A DNA stretch of 64,000 bases from Flabesymbios commensalis (Eukaryota > Annelida > Polychaeta > Terebellida > Flabelligeridae), in NCBI GenBank assembly GCA_964017125.1, contig OZ024902.1:58063693-58127692 (forward strand), given 5' to 3'. Below, piece after piece: positions 27,943 to 39,700 of this stretch; the first letter of the stretch is position 1; each line of letters begins with the position of its first letter. The notes below the pieces were generated by a model, which was not told the DNA's origin, ran no database searches, and saw nothing but the letters and a program-made list of their open reading frames with translations. A program made the position numbers and the translations under genes.

Positions 27943-29447
27943 AAAATCCCATAAAACAAACGCTATCTGGCCAGGCTATGCCTAGGGCGTTTACTCCTAT
28001 ACGACAGGAGACTTGTGAAATATAACGCAGCATCAGGTTTTCGCTAATTTGATTGAACAAATACTAGATTAGACTAACAAAAACAATGCAGCCAGACAAA
28101 TAATTTATTCATCAACATTCACAATATAAAACAACCTTGTTACAATAAGCAAATTATGAGAACTCAGTTAGAAAAAAAACACTTACCAAGAATAATTCAT
28201 GAAGCGTCATCATATATATATATATATATTAACCTGTATTTTATGTAAATACCTTTTAAACAACCCAGCACAACTTTTCACATCAAATGACATAATAGGC
28301 TAAAGCAATCATATATATAACTAAAACTGTTACTGATCTTCAGACACTGCTATTTATGTCATTTTCTCTGCCGGTTCTGGTTATCCTGCATCAATAGTCC
28401 ACAATTCATTAATCAACGGAGCTCTTAGCTACATGGCTATATAAAATGAATGGCTCATGAACACAACAAAATTGCTATAAATATGTACTAAATAAATCAT
28501 CAGTTATACAACTTACCTCTTGTTGGGTCACATTTTAAATTTGTCAATAAAAAAAAAGAGGGTTTATTTTTAGAATAAATAATAAATCACCTATGGCAGT
28601 GCTAAATGTCACCATCTAAGTGACTCCATATAAATGATTCAAATCAATATTGGTAATTTTTCAGCCATAATTATTTTGTAAAAATTCAGCTTACATTTCT
28701 TTTTGAATCTGCTGAATCTGGTAATATACAAATGAACAAGCTTTATAAGCATAATTTACAGCTAATGTATTAATTCTATTGACAAATGGTAAAAATTCTA
28801 TGTGAGGCAAGATAATTAAAAATATACAGCATTTACACATTTAATGTCTGACTGAAAATATCAAAAACGGAATAGTTTTAAAAATATTACATATAAATAT
28901 AAATTACATAAATTACATACATCGTAAAATACATACACATATTCAACATCAGTGCCATTCCTTTCGAAATCAATCAAAAAGTCCTATTTTTTTTCAATTT
29001 TGCTGATCACATTGCATATATGTGTGTAGTAATATCAATTTGTTGATATGTTTGAAATTTAGGAAAATATCAGATTAATTGTTGTTACGGTAGTAGTTAA
29101 TATAATTTTTAAATATCACCATTTTTAAATACATTTCATGATTCCACTTTTTTCTAAAGCATTAGGGATTTTGCTTTCTAAAATGCCATGGCTGAGGGTA
29201 TATCTTCGAACTATTTTGAAAGCCACATTCTACAGCGAAGATAATATGACAAACTGTTCATATAGATGTAGATATTACTGTCTACATCCCATCCTCGATT
29301 CAAATCAAAAAGGAAAACACAATTCCTCAGAGAAACAGCATCTGTAGAGATCTTTTCACATTTTGTATTTCCTGTTGTTGCTGCAACATAAGAAGGAAAG
29401 ATTCAAATCATGTAGAACAAATCAAAATGTGACAATAAAGGGAACAA
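27943..29447. other. AT-rich spacer
   Basis: Contains a short (TA)n run at about 28211-28229. No coding exon or structured repeat recognised. Confidence 0.4.
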
Positions 29448-29900
29448 GAGGCCTGAAGTCCTATATCATCCCCCGCCATGGATTAGGTTATAGTTTTTGC
29501 TGTGACAAATATTTGAAAATCGACTTGTGGTGGCCATTTTGAATTTCAGTAAAATCACCTGCACATTTCCAGATGGTGGGTAATGTGATTGTAAAATTCG
29601 AACTATTTTTTATTTAAATTTTTGAGTTTTTACGCCAATAAAAATTATGAATGTGATTTTGGCCATGGCGCCATTTTGAATTTTACGTAAAACTTTTAAA
29701 AAATCATCTACACATCTCCATATTGTGGGGATTGTGATTGTAAAATTTAAATAAAGTAAGACTTTAGGTTTTTGCGCCAACAAACAAATTGAAGTTGATC
29801 CGTGGCGACCATTTTGAATTCCAGTAAAACCTTGAAAAAATCACTTGCACATCTCCATATCGTGGGGAATGTGATAGTAAAATTTGAATAATTTCTGTTG
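29448..29900 (+). repeat. Family E tandem array (about 3 units)
   Basis: Begins ACAAGAGGCCTGAAGTCC and CATCCCCCGCC, then three ~130-bp units each with CCATTTTGAATTTCAGTAAAA-like sequence, CACATCTCCATAT and GGGGA-TGTGATTGTAAAATTT. The start resembles the 5' end of the other tandem-core families; no 3' hairpin was identified. Confidence 0.7.
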
Positions 29901-29929
29901 ATGTGGTAACAGTGACCCTACACCACTTA

Positions 29930-30345
29930 TACAAATATTTTATATCTCTTAAAGACTATGGGTTACTTATATTATCAAACATCAGATATTCCAAAAGATA
30001 TGCTGTAACTGATAACAACGATTTTTTTCTGTTTCTCTTAAATGTGATGTAGGCGGCTTTCACAAGTCAGTGTTTTCAGGGATTATCACTTATTACTTCC
30101 ACAAATATTATATTTATTAAAGACTATATGGGTTACTTATAATATCAAACATCAGATAACGCAAGAGATATAGCTGACATTACTGATAATAATGTTTTTC
30201 TTTCTGTTTCCCGTGAGTGTGATGTCGGCGGATTAGTCGTTTGAATAAATATACCTTTACTGATATATGGTTACGGTACCTTTTTCATCCTGTTTCGCGG
30301 GAATATGGTGTCGGCGAATCAGTTGTTTAAATAAATATATGTAAT
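29930..30345 (+). repeat. Tandem repeat of about 180-bp units
   Basis: TTAAAGACTATGGGTTACTTAT-ATATCAAACATCAGAT recurs about 180 bp later, and the GTGATGTCGGCGGAT-AGT-GTTTGAATAAATA part appears two to three times (last at about 30310). Continuous with the family E array on its left. Confidence 0.65.
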
Positions 30346-30465
30346 AAAATATAACTATATATAATTGTGATTGTACTGTTTATTGTTCATCCTCAATATT
30401 TGTGGAGGGTAACAACTCAACAGAGTGATGGCATGTACTGCTCATTTGTTAAATAATATCAGATA

Positions 30466-30960
30466 TATACAAATCAAATCAAGTTTATTCTCTTAATCTT
30501 GTTACAAGACATGTGAGATATATGTGAGGTATATACATTAGCATTTGTTTACCAGGAAGGCATACAGTAAAATTACATTTTTGTATCCGTTAACATTCTT
30601 AATGATAATTTGTATGAGTTTGGACAGTTTCAGTAATTTAGTTCCACTAACATTCATAACATGATTAAAACTAAAAATCGAGGGATGTGTGTATATGCGT
30701 TTGCCTTGTGATAACATTATCTGCTCAGCAAAGAAAGGACATTTTAATACGTAATGGCATAAACTGCAGTATCTTAAATTTCTGTCCTCTAAATTTTGTC
30801 TGAATTTTTCAACAGGGAGTTTATGATTTTGACATCTTAATTTATAGAGCGGAATCCAGAGTGCTGGTGGTAGACTGATTAAATAATTTTCTCTTTCAAA
30901 AGTTAGTTTAAACATTCTGAAGTTAATGGATTTGGGGTTATTATCAATGTCGGAGTTCGA
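30466..30960 (-). mobile_element. LINE 3' fragment
   Basis: The minus ORF 30538-30915 contains LPPALWIPLYKLRCQNHKLP, then RYCSLC and KCPFF. This is the Cys-bearing segment found C-terminal to many LINE reverse transcriptases (usual form C..C...EDE.HFL..CP). The middle of the motif is missing here. It ends in AATAAACTTGATTTGATTTG, a typical LINE-type simple tail. Confidence 0.65.
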
Positions 30961-31600
30961 TTGCTGTAAAAACTGATCTCAGAGGCGCTGTAAAATATTA
31001 TTGTTAAAGAGGTCCATTCCAGTGGAAATAGTTTGGCTTTGTCAGACCCCCGCGAAACCACAATCACATAGTATTTTCTTAATAAATAATATCAATGGAG
31101 AGTGGTAGATATTATTTGTGTGTAAACTATATATAAACTTATAAATATAAGATGATAACTTCCTAGTCTGGCATGTGATTAATCTTCTCCAGTATTTAAT
31201 AATTCTACACTTAGCACAAACAATTTAACAGCACAAGGGTTAGGATCATGAGATTCATTGTAAAGTATCTAGTTAATGGGAATAAAAAATTAAGCCATAC
31301 CGTTTGTTTGAGTAGTCTCTTTTGCAGTAGTTCTATTTCTTGTTTCAGAACATCAGTTATGCCATGCTTTACAAAAACAAGAGTTGTAATAATTATCGCA
31401 CAAAAAGAATTACGAGTGTGACATTAATGAGACGATGGTAAGAGATGCAATGTCAAAGATGTCATTCTGAGTATCTTTAATCTGGAATTATGCAGTCCAA
31501 TTTGTGTCTGGGAGTCATATTTCTCATACAAAATGCTAATAAGCCTGAAGGCCTAATAAAAGATTGTTCAACTTTGTTTCTGATTTCTATTACTGACTCT
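30961..31600. other. Spacer
   Basis: No gene or clear repeat recognised. Confidence 0.35.
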
Positions 31601-31930
31601 ACCAAAACACATGTGACCCAAACTTATTTTCTTGGCTTTGACATGGGTTGGGCAAAAAAGTGCATAGGCCGGACCCCAGAATATGGTCAGTAGATTTATT
31701 GAGAGCAACCGACTGGAGGCATTGATTGCAAAAAGCCGCGGGGCGAATACCAGTACTGTATATAACACAAGTGATGCATGGAGGCAAGAATACATAACAT
31801 TATGCATCCTTTATAGAAGTGAACTTGACATTAAAAAGTAAAATAAAATAAATTTCCAAACTACCAAGTGGTTAAAAGGACAACAAATCGGAAACAAACT
31901 TATTTTTTGCCTAATTACCAGTAGTGAGTA
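31600..31930 (+). repeat. Dispersed repeat, copy 1
   Basis: Shares with 35400-35760 both its start (AAAACACATGTGACCCAAACTT versus AAAACATGTGCGACCCAAATTT) and its end (AAAATAAAATAAATTTCC then GGACAACAAATCGGAAACAAAC). The middle is diverged. No coding sense. Confidence 0.6.
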
Positions 31931-32129
31931 ATTTCTGCAAATAACATTATATAGCATATCCAAATCATTAGCGGCCATGAGGCCATCTGGACTATTTCTG
32001 TACCAAATTCCTCATTATAGTATAGATAAAAGTACTGCTCAAAAGCAAGTTCCTGACAAACACACACTGATAAATGTGAAAAATATACAATAAGCTCCAG
32101 GAGAGTAACTATTGGACACATCTTTTGGA

Positions 32130-32745
32130 CACTTTTTGAGGTCACAAATATTTAAAAAGTCGATTTTTGGTGGCCACTTTAAATTTCAGTATAATCACCT
32201 GCACATTTCCAGATGGAGGGTAATGTGATTGTACAATGTAAATTATTACTGACCCCAATTTTTCAGTTTTTACGACTACATTTGTACAAGAAAGTTTATT
32301 CATTGCGGCCATTTTAAATTTCAGTAAAACTTTTAAAAAATCACTCGCATATCTCCATATGTAAAATTTAAATAATTTCCAACTTTAAGTTTTGGAATTT
32401 TTGCGCCCACAAAAAAATTGACCTCTGGCAGCCATTTTGAATTTTGGTAGCATCTTTAAAAAATCACTTGCACATCACCATGTTGCAAGGAATGTGAAGT
32501 TAAAATTACCAAGAAAATTTACCAAACAGATTTTTTGCGCCCCCCAAAAAATTAAAGTTGATCTGTGGAGGCCATTTTGAATTTCAGTAAAAATTGACCT
32601 CTGGCTGCCATTTCGAATTTTGGTAGCATCTGTAAAAAATCAATTGCACATCCCCATGAATGTCATGTTGAAATTTCAAAAAAAAAGACCAGTATTTTTG
32701 AGTTTTTGCGCCCACAAGAAAACGTTACGCCGGACAAAATCCTGG
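32130..32745 (+). repeat. Family E tandem array (about 5 units)
   Basis: Units repeat GGTGGCCACTTTAAATTTCAG / GCGGCCATTTTAAATTTCAG / GGCAGCCATTTTGAATTTTG with CACTCGCATATCTCCATAT and TTTTTGCGCC. It is the same family as 29.5 kb and the first 120 bases of the window, and more diverged between units. Confidence 0.7.
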
Positions 32746-32814
32746 TGCAACTAAAAAAAATGGCCGATAAAACAAGGGGCCACTAGTCATATAACAGCAA
32801 GGGTTTTATTTCAA

Positions 32815-33670
32815 TCTCACCCCTGGGTCACATCAAGGTCATTACAAGGTCAAATATTATAGAAATCATAAAATTATATGCAATTTATCCATGTTTATTG
32901 ACTTTATTCCACAACGAAATCTTGTAATCACTTATATTCAAGATAATCATATCTTAATCTGAGCACCAGTTTTGAACACAACCTCTGGGTAGTTTTGAGC
33001 TTTAGAGGGTAGAAAACCTCTTTATAATCTTCTTTTCAGATATCTCCAAATCAAAAAATACATTGCTAGATATAGCAACTTGAAAAAAAAAAAAAAAATT
33101 GTCAAACACGTGGGTCATGTCAAGGTCATTGAAATGTCAATTCTGATAATCATAACATTACATAAATTTTATAACTTTTACCCACATTTATTCAGCTTGG
33201 CATATAGTGACATAACAACACTCGAGGGATATTCAATTTGGTATCACCCTTGGGTCATGTCAAATAGGCTAATAATCATAGAAATATGTCAATCTTACAA
33301 CTTTTACCTCTATTTATTCGACACTAAACTCTTGTAATCATCTATATTTAAGGAAATCATATTTATGTTTTTCAGGGTAGTTTTCAGACTCAGACGGTAG
33401 TACCCTCCTTTTCAAAGTTCCCTGAATAGTAAAAATACTATGCCAGAGATAGAAAATGTCTCACGCTTGGGTCAAGTCAAGGTCATTACAAGGTCAAATC
33501 ATCAAGAAATCATAAAATTATTTTTACCTATACACATTACATACATAACTCATGTATTCAATTACATTCAAGGAAATTATATCTAAGCACAAAGTTAGCA
33601 CACAATCAAACTTTCCAGGATAGTATACAGCATCAGAAGGTAAATTACCATTATTTTTAAAAGTTATCCA
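32815..33670 (+). repeat. Family G tandem repeat
   Basis: Four diverged units start with CCTGGGTCACATCAAGGTCATTAC-like sequence at about 32822, 33108, 33247 and 33468. They share AGAAATCATA, TTATTC and AAGGAAATCATAT. A short poly(A) lies at about 33082. Upstream ACAAGGGGCCACTAG (32773) could be a 5' terminus like those of the other families. Confidence 0.6.
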
Positions 33671-33878
33671 AATTATTTATTATCCATTACAATTTTATTT
33701 TGTTTGTTAATTTTGCTGAGCCTAAGAACATAAAAACCATGCTACTTGAAGTTGTTATAATACATTTATTTAATAAATTATTCTGACGATAATATTTTAA
33801 TAGAAAATAAGTGAAAATGTACATGTACCACAATTTGAGAATGACCTATGATATAAATAAATATTTTTGTGTTTATAA

Positions 33879-34228
33879 ACAAGAGCATACTCTACAATAG
33901 CCCGCCATCATTATTGAGCTTGTCAGAGAACTGGTTATTTATTAGCAACATGCAGAACAAATTTGAGCAGGATACATGAAAACATTTGGAGATATCGTGC
34001 CCACAAGTTAAAATTAATGATGCAAAATGTGGTAAATACTCTTGGATTTTTTCAGCCATTATTGAACTTTTCCAAGACCTGGTTTCTAGTCACATGCAGA
34101 CCAAATTTGCGAAGGATGTTTGAACAGCTTGCTAAGTTATTGTGCCCACAAGTACATGTTAAAGATGACACCAATGGAGCCAAACATCAATAGCTCACCC
34201 TTTTTTGAAAAAATTAAAGGTGGGCTTG
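33879..34228 (+). mobile_element. Family D element
   Basis: Starts ACAAGAGCATACTCTACAAT then AGCCCGCC. The core has about two units with GCCATTATTGAACTT, CATGCAGA-CAAATTTG and TTGTGCCCACAAG. The end is a hairpin TAGCTCACCCTTT / AAAGGTGGGCT (34189-34226). No coding sense. Confidence 0.75.
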
Positions 34229-34270
34229 AAAATCATAATATAGCTTGCAATTACAAAAATTACCTATCAA

Positions 34271-34662
34271 CAGGGTTTGTACACGTTAGGCAAAACAAAA
34301 TTCAAGGCCTTTTAAGGCCCAAAAGTAGGTTTTTCTAGGCCCCACGCAAACCAAGTAGAACATTAATACAAACATTAGAAAAACAAATTTTGTTTAATAG
34401 CAAGCATATAGACATGTAGAAAGCCCACTTATTAACTCCTCTAGAGAATAAATGCATGATCACTGTCAGTGTGGATCTTGGCTGTCATTAAAACCTTCTA
34501 CGGAATGGCTTCTTGGCTGTTTTCAAAAAAATTGAGAAATGGCTTTTGAAATGGTTCATTTACAAGGCTTTCCTTCGGCAAAATTCTAGCACTTTCAAGG
34601 CTTTAAAAAATTATTTAAAATTCAAGGCTTTTCAAGGCTTTTAAGGCCCCGTACGAACCCTG
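34271..34662. mobile_element. hAT-like MITE
   Basis: Ends CAGGGTTTGTACACG and CGTACGAACCCTG are inverted repeats with the CAGGG start common in hAT elements. Both arms are rich in TTCAAGGCTTTTAAGGCC. About 392 bp, no coding capacity. An 8-bp target duplication is not evident. Confidence 0.7.
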
Positions 34663-35400
34663 AGTCAATCGAAAACATTTTTAGTTTGATTGATTAGAGA
34701 TCAGCTCTGCTAATATATAATAACAAAGCCAGCAACTCCGGCAACTGGTGATTCAAATCCTTGGCTATTCAACCATTAGCAGGTATGTGACTATAACAAC
34801 TGATACCGGCATACTGCCAACGTGTGGAAGGTTAAACACACACTGTACATAATATGGTGGTTGTGTTTCGGAGGACAGATACTGAAGGTTTATTCGGTAT
34901 GTCAATGTGATAAGCAGCTTTGTTACCCATTTCAGGGTAACAAAGTATGGATGACGATAGCGGACGAAATCATACAAGAACAAAAAGCCATCTATTGTGG
35001 TCAGGGAGAACATTAATTACCTGCTCATTTTGCTGTAGTTCATCTGTTTCAATCACTTCGCGTTCAAAACCAGTTTGCAGCATTCTCAAATTTTTAAGCC
35101 TACATCAAACAGAAATGTTACATTTTAAATCTCTGCCTACAAGAAGCTGAATATGTCTCGCGCCTGTAGTGGTAAGTCGGTAACAAGCAATGGAGAAGAG
35201 GAAATAAAGAAGGACTTTAACATGGTGTTGGTCAATGACAATGGTACATTTTTTTTTTAAATATAAAGTGATAAAGACATTTCTCATCTACATTAGCATT
35301 TTAGTGCAACCATTATGACTTGTGAAGCAGGTGATACTGATTTCAACCTACTGCTGGCAGTGGGTACAAGGCCTTAAAAAAATATTGTCTGTTCCCGATT
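34663..35400. other. Spacer
   Basis: Overlapping short ORFs at 34765-35150 on both strands show no motif. No repeat structure recognised. Confidence 0.35.
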
Positions 35401-35760
35401 TCCGACTTACCCTATCAAAACATGTGCGACCCAAATTTATTTCATGGATTTCCAAATTATTTTAGGGAATCCATAACACTGCATAAGTTAAGGGATGATT
35501 TAACGACTGTAATCAAACAGTAGCTCTTTTAAAAAAAGTTACGAAAAAGACAGTGGGGGGTCAAAAAGCATTAAAAAAACAAAAAATTGATATGTAAGGT
35601 ACAGATAAGACATGAATGGAAGTGAATTTGGCGACAAATACAATTTTTAAAATCTCATCTATCGATTGGTTAGTGACAAAAAATAAAATAAATTTCCTAC
35701 CCACACACTGGCTAAAATGACAACAAATCGGAAACAAACATATATTTTTTTTGTCCCAAG
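35400..35760 (+). repeat. Dispersed repeat, copy 2
   Basis: See 31600-31930. Ends in GACAACAAATCGGAAACAAAC about 3.8 kb downstream of the first copy, in the same orientation. Confidence 0.6.
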
Positions 35761-36300
35761 CCGACACCGACCCGATGTCTGGTAAATATTGGGCCAGCAT
35801 CGCAGGTGCTGGCCAGTATCTATTCACAGTCTTTCCCCATATAACGTCGGACGACCGGACATGTCTGGTAAAACAGAGGTAGGTCTGACAAAATACCCAG
35901 CCACAACTGACCTACAATCTGGTTTTTTTTTGGTCAGTTTTGTTTTTTGGTCGTGTTTTTTGGTCTCACAATGTGAGAATCGGCCATTGACCACCTACTG
36001 TCTGGTGAAATTTCTTTTGGTCTGGTTAAAGTTTCAAGTTTACAGGACCTACTGTCCAGTGAGATTTTGACCTTATTGGGAAAGACTGCATTCAGCCCAA
36101 GTCTTCATGCTGGCGGCACTGGCATGAAGCTTTGAACCAAAGCTGGGCAATGTTGGCCAGCCGTCTGTGACACTGGCCCACATTCAGCGTGGCATCAAAC
36201 ACGACAAGGTAACCCAATACTGGACTAATGCTGGCACAGCGTCATAGGCGGTGGGCCAACATTAGCCCACCATTGGATCAACATCTCGTCTTTGCTAGGG
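35757..36300. repeat. Cluster of palindromic-MITE pieces (CCCAGCAAACAC family)
   Basis: Pieces at about 35763-35820, 36097-36180 and 36200-36298 carry ATATTGGGCCAGCATCGCAGG, GTTGGCCAGCCGTCTGTGAC and GCGTCATAGGCGGTGGGCC, plus an end like CTCGTCTTTGCTAGG. Between them 35880-36060 has repeated CTACTGTCTGGTGA / CTACTGTCCAGTGA words. Confidence 0.55.
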
Positions 36301-36772
36301 CGACCTCCGCCTGCACGATAGAAACCGCTTGACAGACAGACAGAACCGCTGGACAGACGGACAGAATGCGACAGACACACTGAGCAGACAGAGGTAAACC
36401 TAATGTCCGCATCTGTCTACAGAGTCAGACATAATGATTTCAGGGTGGACACACTTGGCCGATAACAAAATTTATATCAAATTAAACAGTAGAAGCAAGA
36501 GCATTTTGAGTAACAAAGGATTTCAGCAAGTTTTATCAATTAATAATTATTTTGTATGTAAAAACTAAGCTGCCCACTGTGATACAATAAAAAATACATA
36601 GATTACAATGCATACTAGAAAATGATATGATATCAGTTATAAATAAGAGATCTTTCAAAATAACATACTGTGACATAACTTAATTTTTGAAGCACTTTTA
36701 CCTTGAACTTAATTTTAATGGAATTCAATCCCTTTCACGAACACCTGCACGGACGTTGTTAACAATACTTAT
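36301..36772. other. Spacer downstream of the SYCP2-like gene
   Basis: GACAGACAGACAGAACCGC-type short repeats at 36325-36400, then AT-rich DNA. No gene. Confidence 0.4.
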
Positions 36773-36778
36773 TTTATT
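36773..36778 (-). promoter_or_regulatory. Polyadenylation signal of the SYCP2-like gene
   Basis: Minus-strand AATAAA starting 15 bases after the TAA stop. Its closeness supports 36794-36925 as the terminal exon. Confidence 0.6.
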
Positions 36779-36793
36779 ACAAATTAACAATAC

Positions 36794-39700
36794 TTATGGG
36801 CTTGAAAACAATCGAGCATAGATACATATGGTTGTGGCTTTACAATAATCACTTGAGTGGTCTAACCTATCATGCTGCGTCATTCTACAATTTTCTAAAA
36901 GTTTCAGCTGCTGCTTCATTCTTACCTATAAAAAATATATATAAAATAAATAAGAATCACCAGGGAGAATAGCAATGGTTACTGCAGTAGTTTTTTATAA
37001 CAATTTCATGACAATTCCATCTAATCACACTAAATAACATAGATGTTTTGCATAGAAACACACAAAAGGTACATCTAGGCAGACCCTCTATGGTGAATGT
37101 ATGTGACAGTGTGCAATATGAAAAGAATCACCAAGAGGTTACACAGGGACATACTACCACGAAGACACATAATTCCACAACTTTTCCAGGACCTAATCAG
37201 ATTTTTCAAGGACTTAAGTGTGCACAATAAATCAATATATTTATTTGCGAATTACAATTACAACTATACTATTCTATATCTTTTAAAAGACAATTTACAT
37301 AACAAATAATTTGTCCTTACTATGAAGTATTAGACTCTAGCAACACATAATTTGGCAATCTCTTTTCAAACTATTTAAAATTCCAGGACTTTTAAGCACT
37401 TTTAAGAAAATTCCAGGACTTTCAAGGCCTTGATTTTTTCTTTTTAAATTAAAGGACTTTCCAGGATTTCCAGGACCAGTGCGAACCCTGTTACAAAAGG
37501 TCCCGAAGAGATACATGCTCTACAAATGTTACTGTTACTCAGTCAGTCTCTTTGAAATAGGTCAAATGTCACATACTAACAAATGATGTGTGTGCAATAT
37601 GAAAATGATCCCCAAGGGGTTTCAGAAATCTGCTCTTGAAAAGATTGTTCCTAACCTTTTTTAGATGTAGGTCAAAAAGTGAGGCCTAGGCCTCATATGC
37701 ACATAGGCTCTGGAAAAGAGCTGCTTGGGTCCGAAATATTGCTCTACAGATTATCCAACCATTTTGTTAATTTTGGCTCAGATATGTGTGTGAGAAAGTA
37801 GGTCAGAGATGTGATATCTACACACCTGATGGATGTTTGTGTGCACTATGAAAAGAATTTATGCTCCGGAAACAAGATAGTTAGTCTTAGGCTGAGAGAT
37901 GCAGGTCAAAAAGTAGGTCAAAGGTCATAACTCCAAAAGGCATATACACACCCCCAAGTTATGTGTGTCCAATATGACTGTAATCCACCAATAGGTTTCT
38001 TAACCAATAGTAATGCTTAGGAAATGAGATAGTTAGTCATTAAGCTCTTTTTGCTAAGGATTGAAATATAGCTCAAAAAACATTTTTGCTCAGTGATAAG
38101 AAATACCGGTAGCTTAAACTCCCCGAAAGGCATGCTATACCACCCTAAGTGATGTGTGTGTGTGCAATATGAAAGCAATCCCCCCATGGGTATCCTAGAT
38201 ACACTCTGGAAATGAGATATTTAGTTACCATATAATATATTGCCGGTTAGTAACCGCATCCTGGTTGGAAACCGCACCCCATACTTTCAAAATTCATCTA
38301 GCGTCTTTTTTGATGATTTCGATTTCCAGTAAAACTCGGTTACAAACCGCATCCCAGCTTTAGCGTACAACAGGCAGGGGTAATTCCTCCTGGTAACTCC
38401 CGCAGTTCAGCCAGACAGCTTAGCTAGCAGTATTTCGTCATCATCGCCATGCGTGTTTCCCAGGGAGACTCAATATGTGTTGTAGACGATGTGCCAGCAA
38501 TTAGAAAGTGTTGGTTTAATGTTGGGTCGTCGATGGCAGCGGTAATTCCTCCTGGTAACTCCCGCAGTTTAGCCAGACAGCTTAGCTAGCAGTATTTCGT
38601 CATCATCGCCATGGGTGTTTCTCAGGGAGACTCAATATGTGTTGTGGACGGTGTGCCAGCAATTAGAAAATGTTGGTTTAATGTTGGGTCGTCGATGGAG
38701 ACGGCTGTTACAACATTACTGTGAGCAGGCGACATTCCCGCCAAACCAGACCACCCAGCAAAAACGATAGGTTGATCCGATGTCAGATTATTGTTGGGCC
38801 AGCGTCGTTGACAGCGGACAAACAAGCGCCGGGTCGATGTGCCGTGTTTGCTGGGCACCTCCCGGCAAATACACAAGATGTCTGATTACTGTTAGCTTAA
38901 TGTTGGTCCAGCGTCTCAGATGGTGGATCAACATTTAACCAGTATTGGTGAAATGGCACATGTTTGTTGGTCTGATTGTTAAATCGCGGCAAGTCACTTT
39001 GTTCTTCTCAATGACCGCCCAACGGTATTAATCCAACATCATGTCAATGGCCGGGTGCGTATACTGAGAAGGAACACCCGGTAGTGGTAGAAAACTGTAG
39101 TATAACATCTTACAAAGCCAAAAAGCAGTAACTACAAGTGATTACAACTGAACAGTTAATGCCTATTAGCTTTCCACTGCACTATCACCGCCCTCCACTT
39201 TGTACTTCTACAGCTCAAGTTACACTGTTATGACGACGATCTCAGCCCTTCGAACAATAACAATACCATGATATTTCTATTACATGTGATGTTAAAATCA
39301 TCTACCATCAAGAAATTTTATCAACATAACTAATTCTTTCTGCATTCAGGCGACAAGTATGTTGCAATTTACATGGGCTTAATTTAATATAGCGCATATT
39401 ATTATTCACACTGGGACGCAGATGGTTAATTGACTTCATAGTTAGGCAACGAAGCTCACACCAACACAGGTGACGATACGCTGTCTGTCAGTTGGTTGCC
39501 AGACCGGCAAACACATTTATTTGCACCCGAAATCGTCATGACTCACACAGAATGCCTGGTTTTAAAACGCACCTTGAGTTTAGATTTTTTTGAGATATTT
39601 TACCACACATATTTCCAGTTATAAACTATGGTTACTAACAGGCAATATACAGTAGTATCTAAGGTATATTGGCTGAAGATATGTGGGTGAAAAAGTAGGT

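Larger units (their letters stand above)
38236..39649. mobile_element. 1.4-kb TIR element
   Basis: Ends TATATTGCCGGTTAGTAACC and GGTTACTAACAGGCAATATA are inverted repeats with one mismatch. The interior has no transposase. It contains a recent 162-bp tandem duplication (38379-38703) and a full palindromic MITE (38754-38855). It lies in the last intron of the SYCP2-like gene and splits the family F array. Confidence 0.8.
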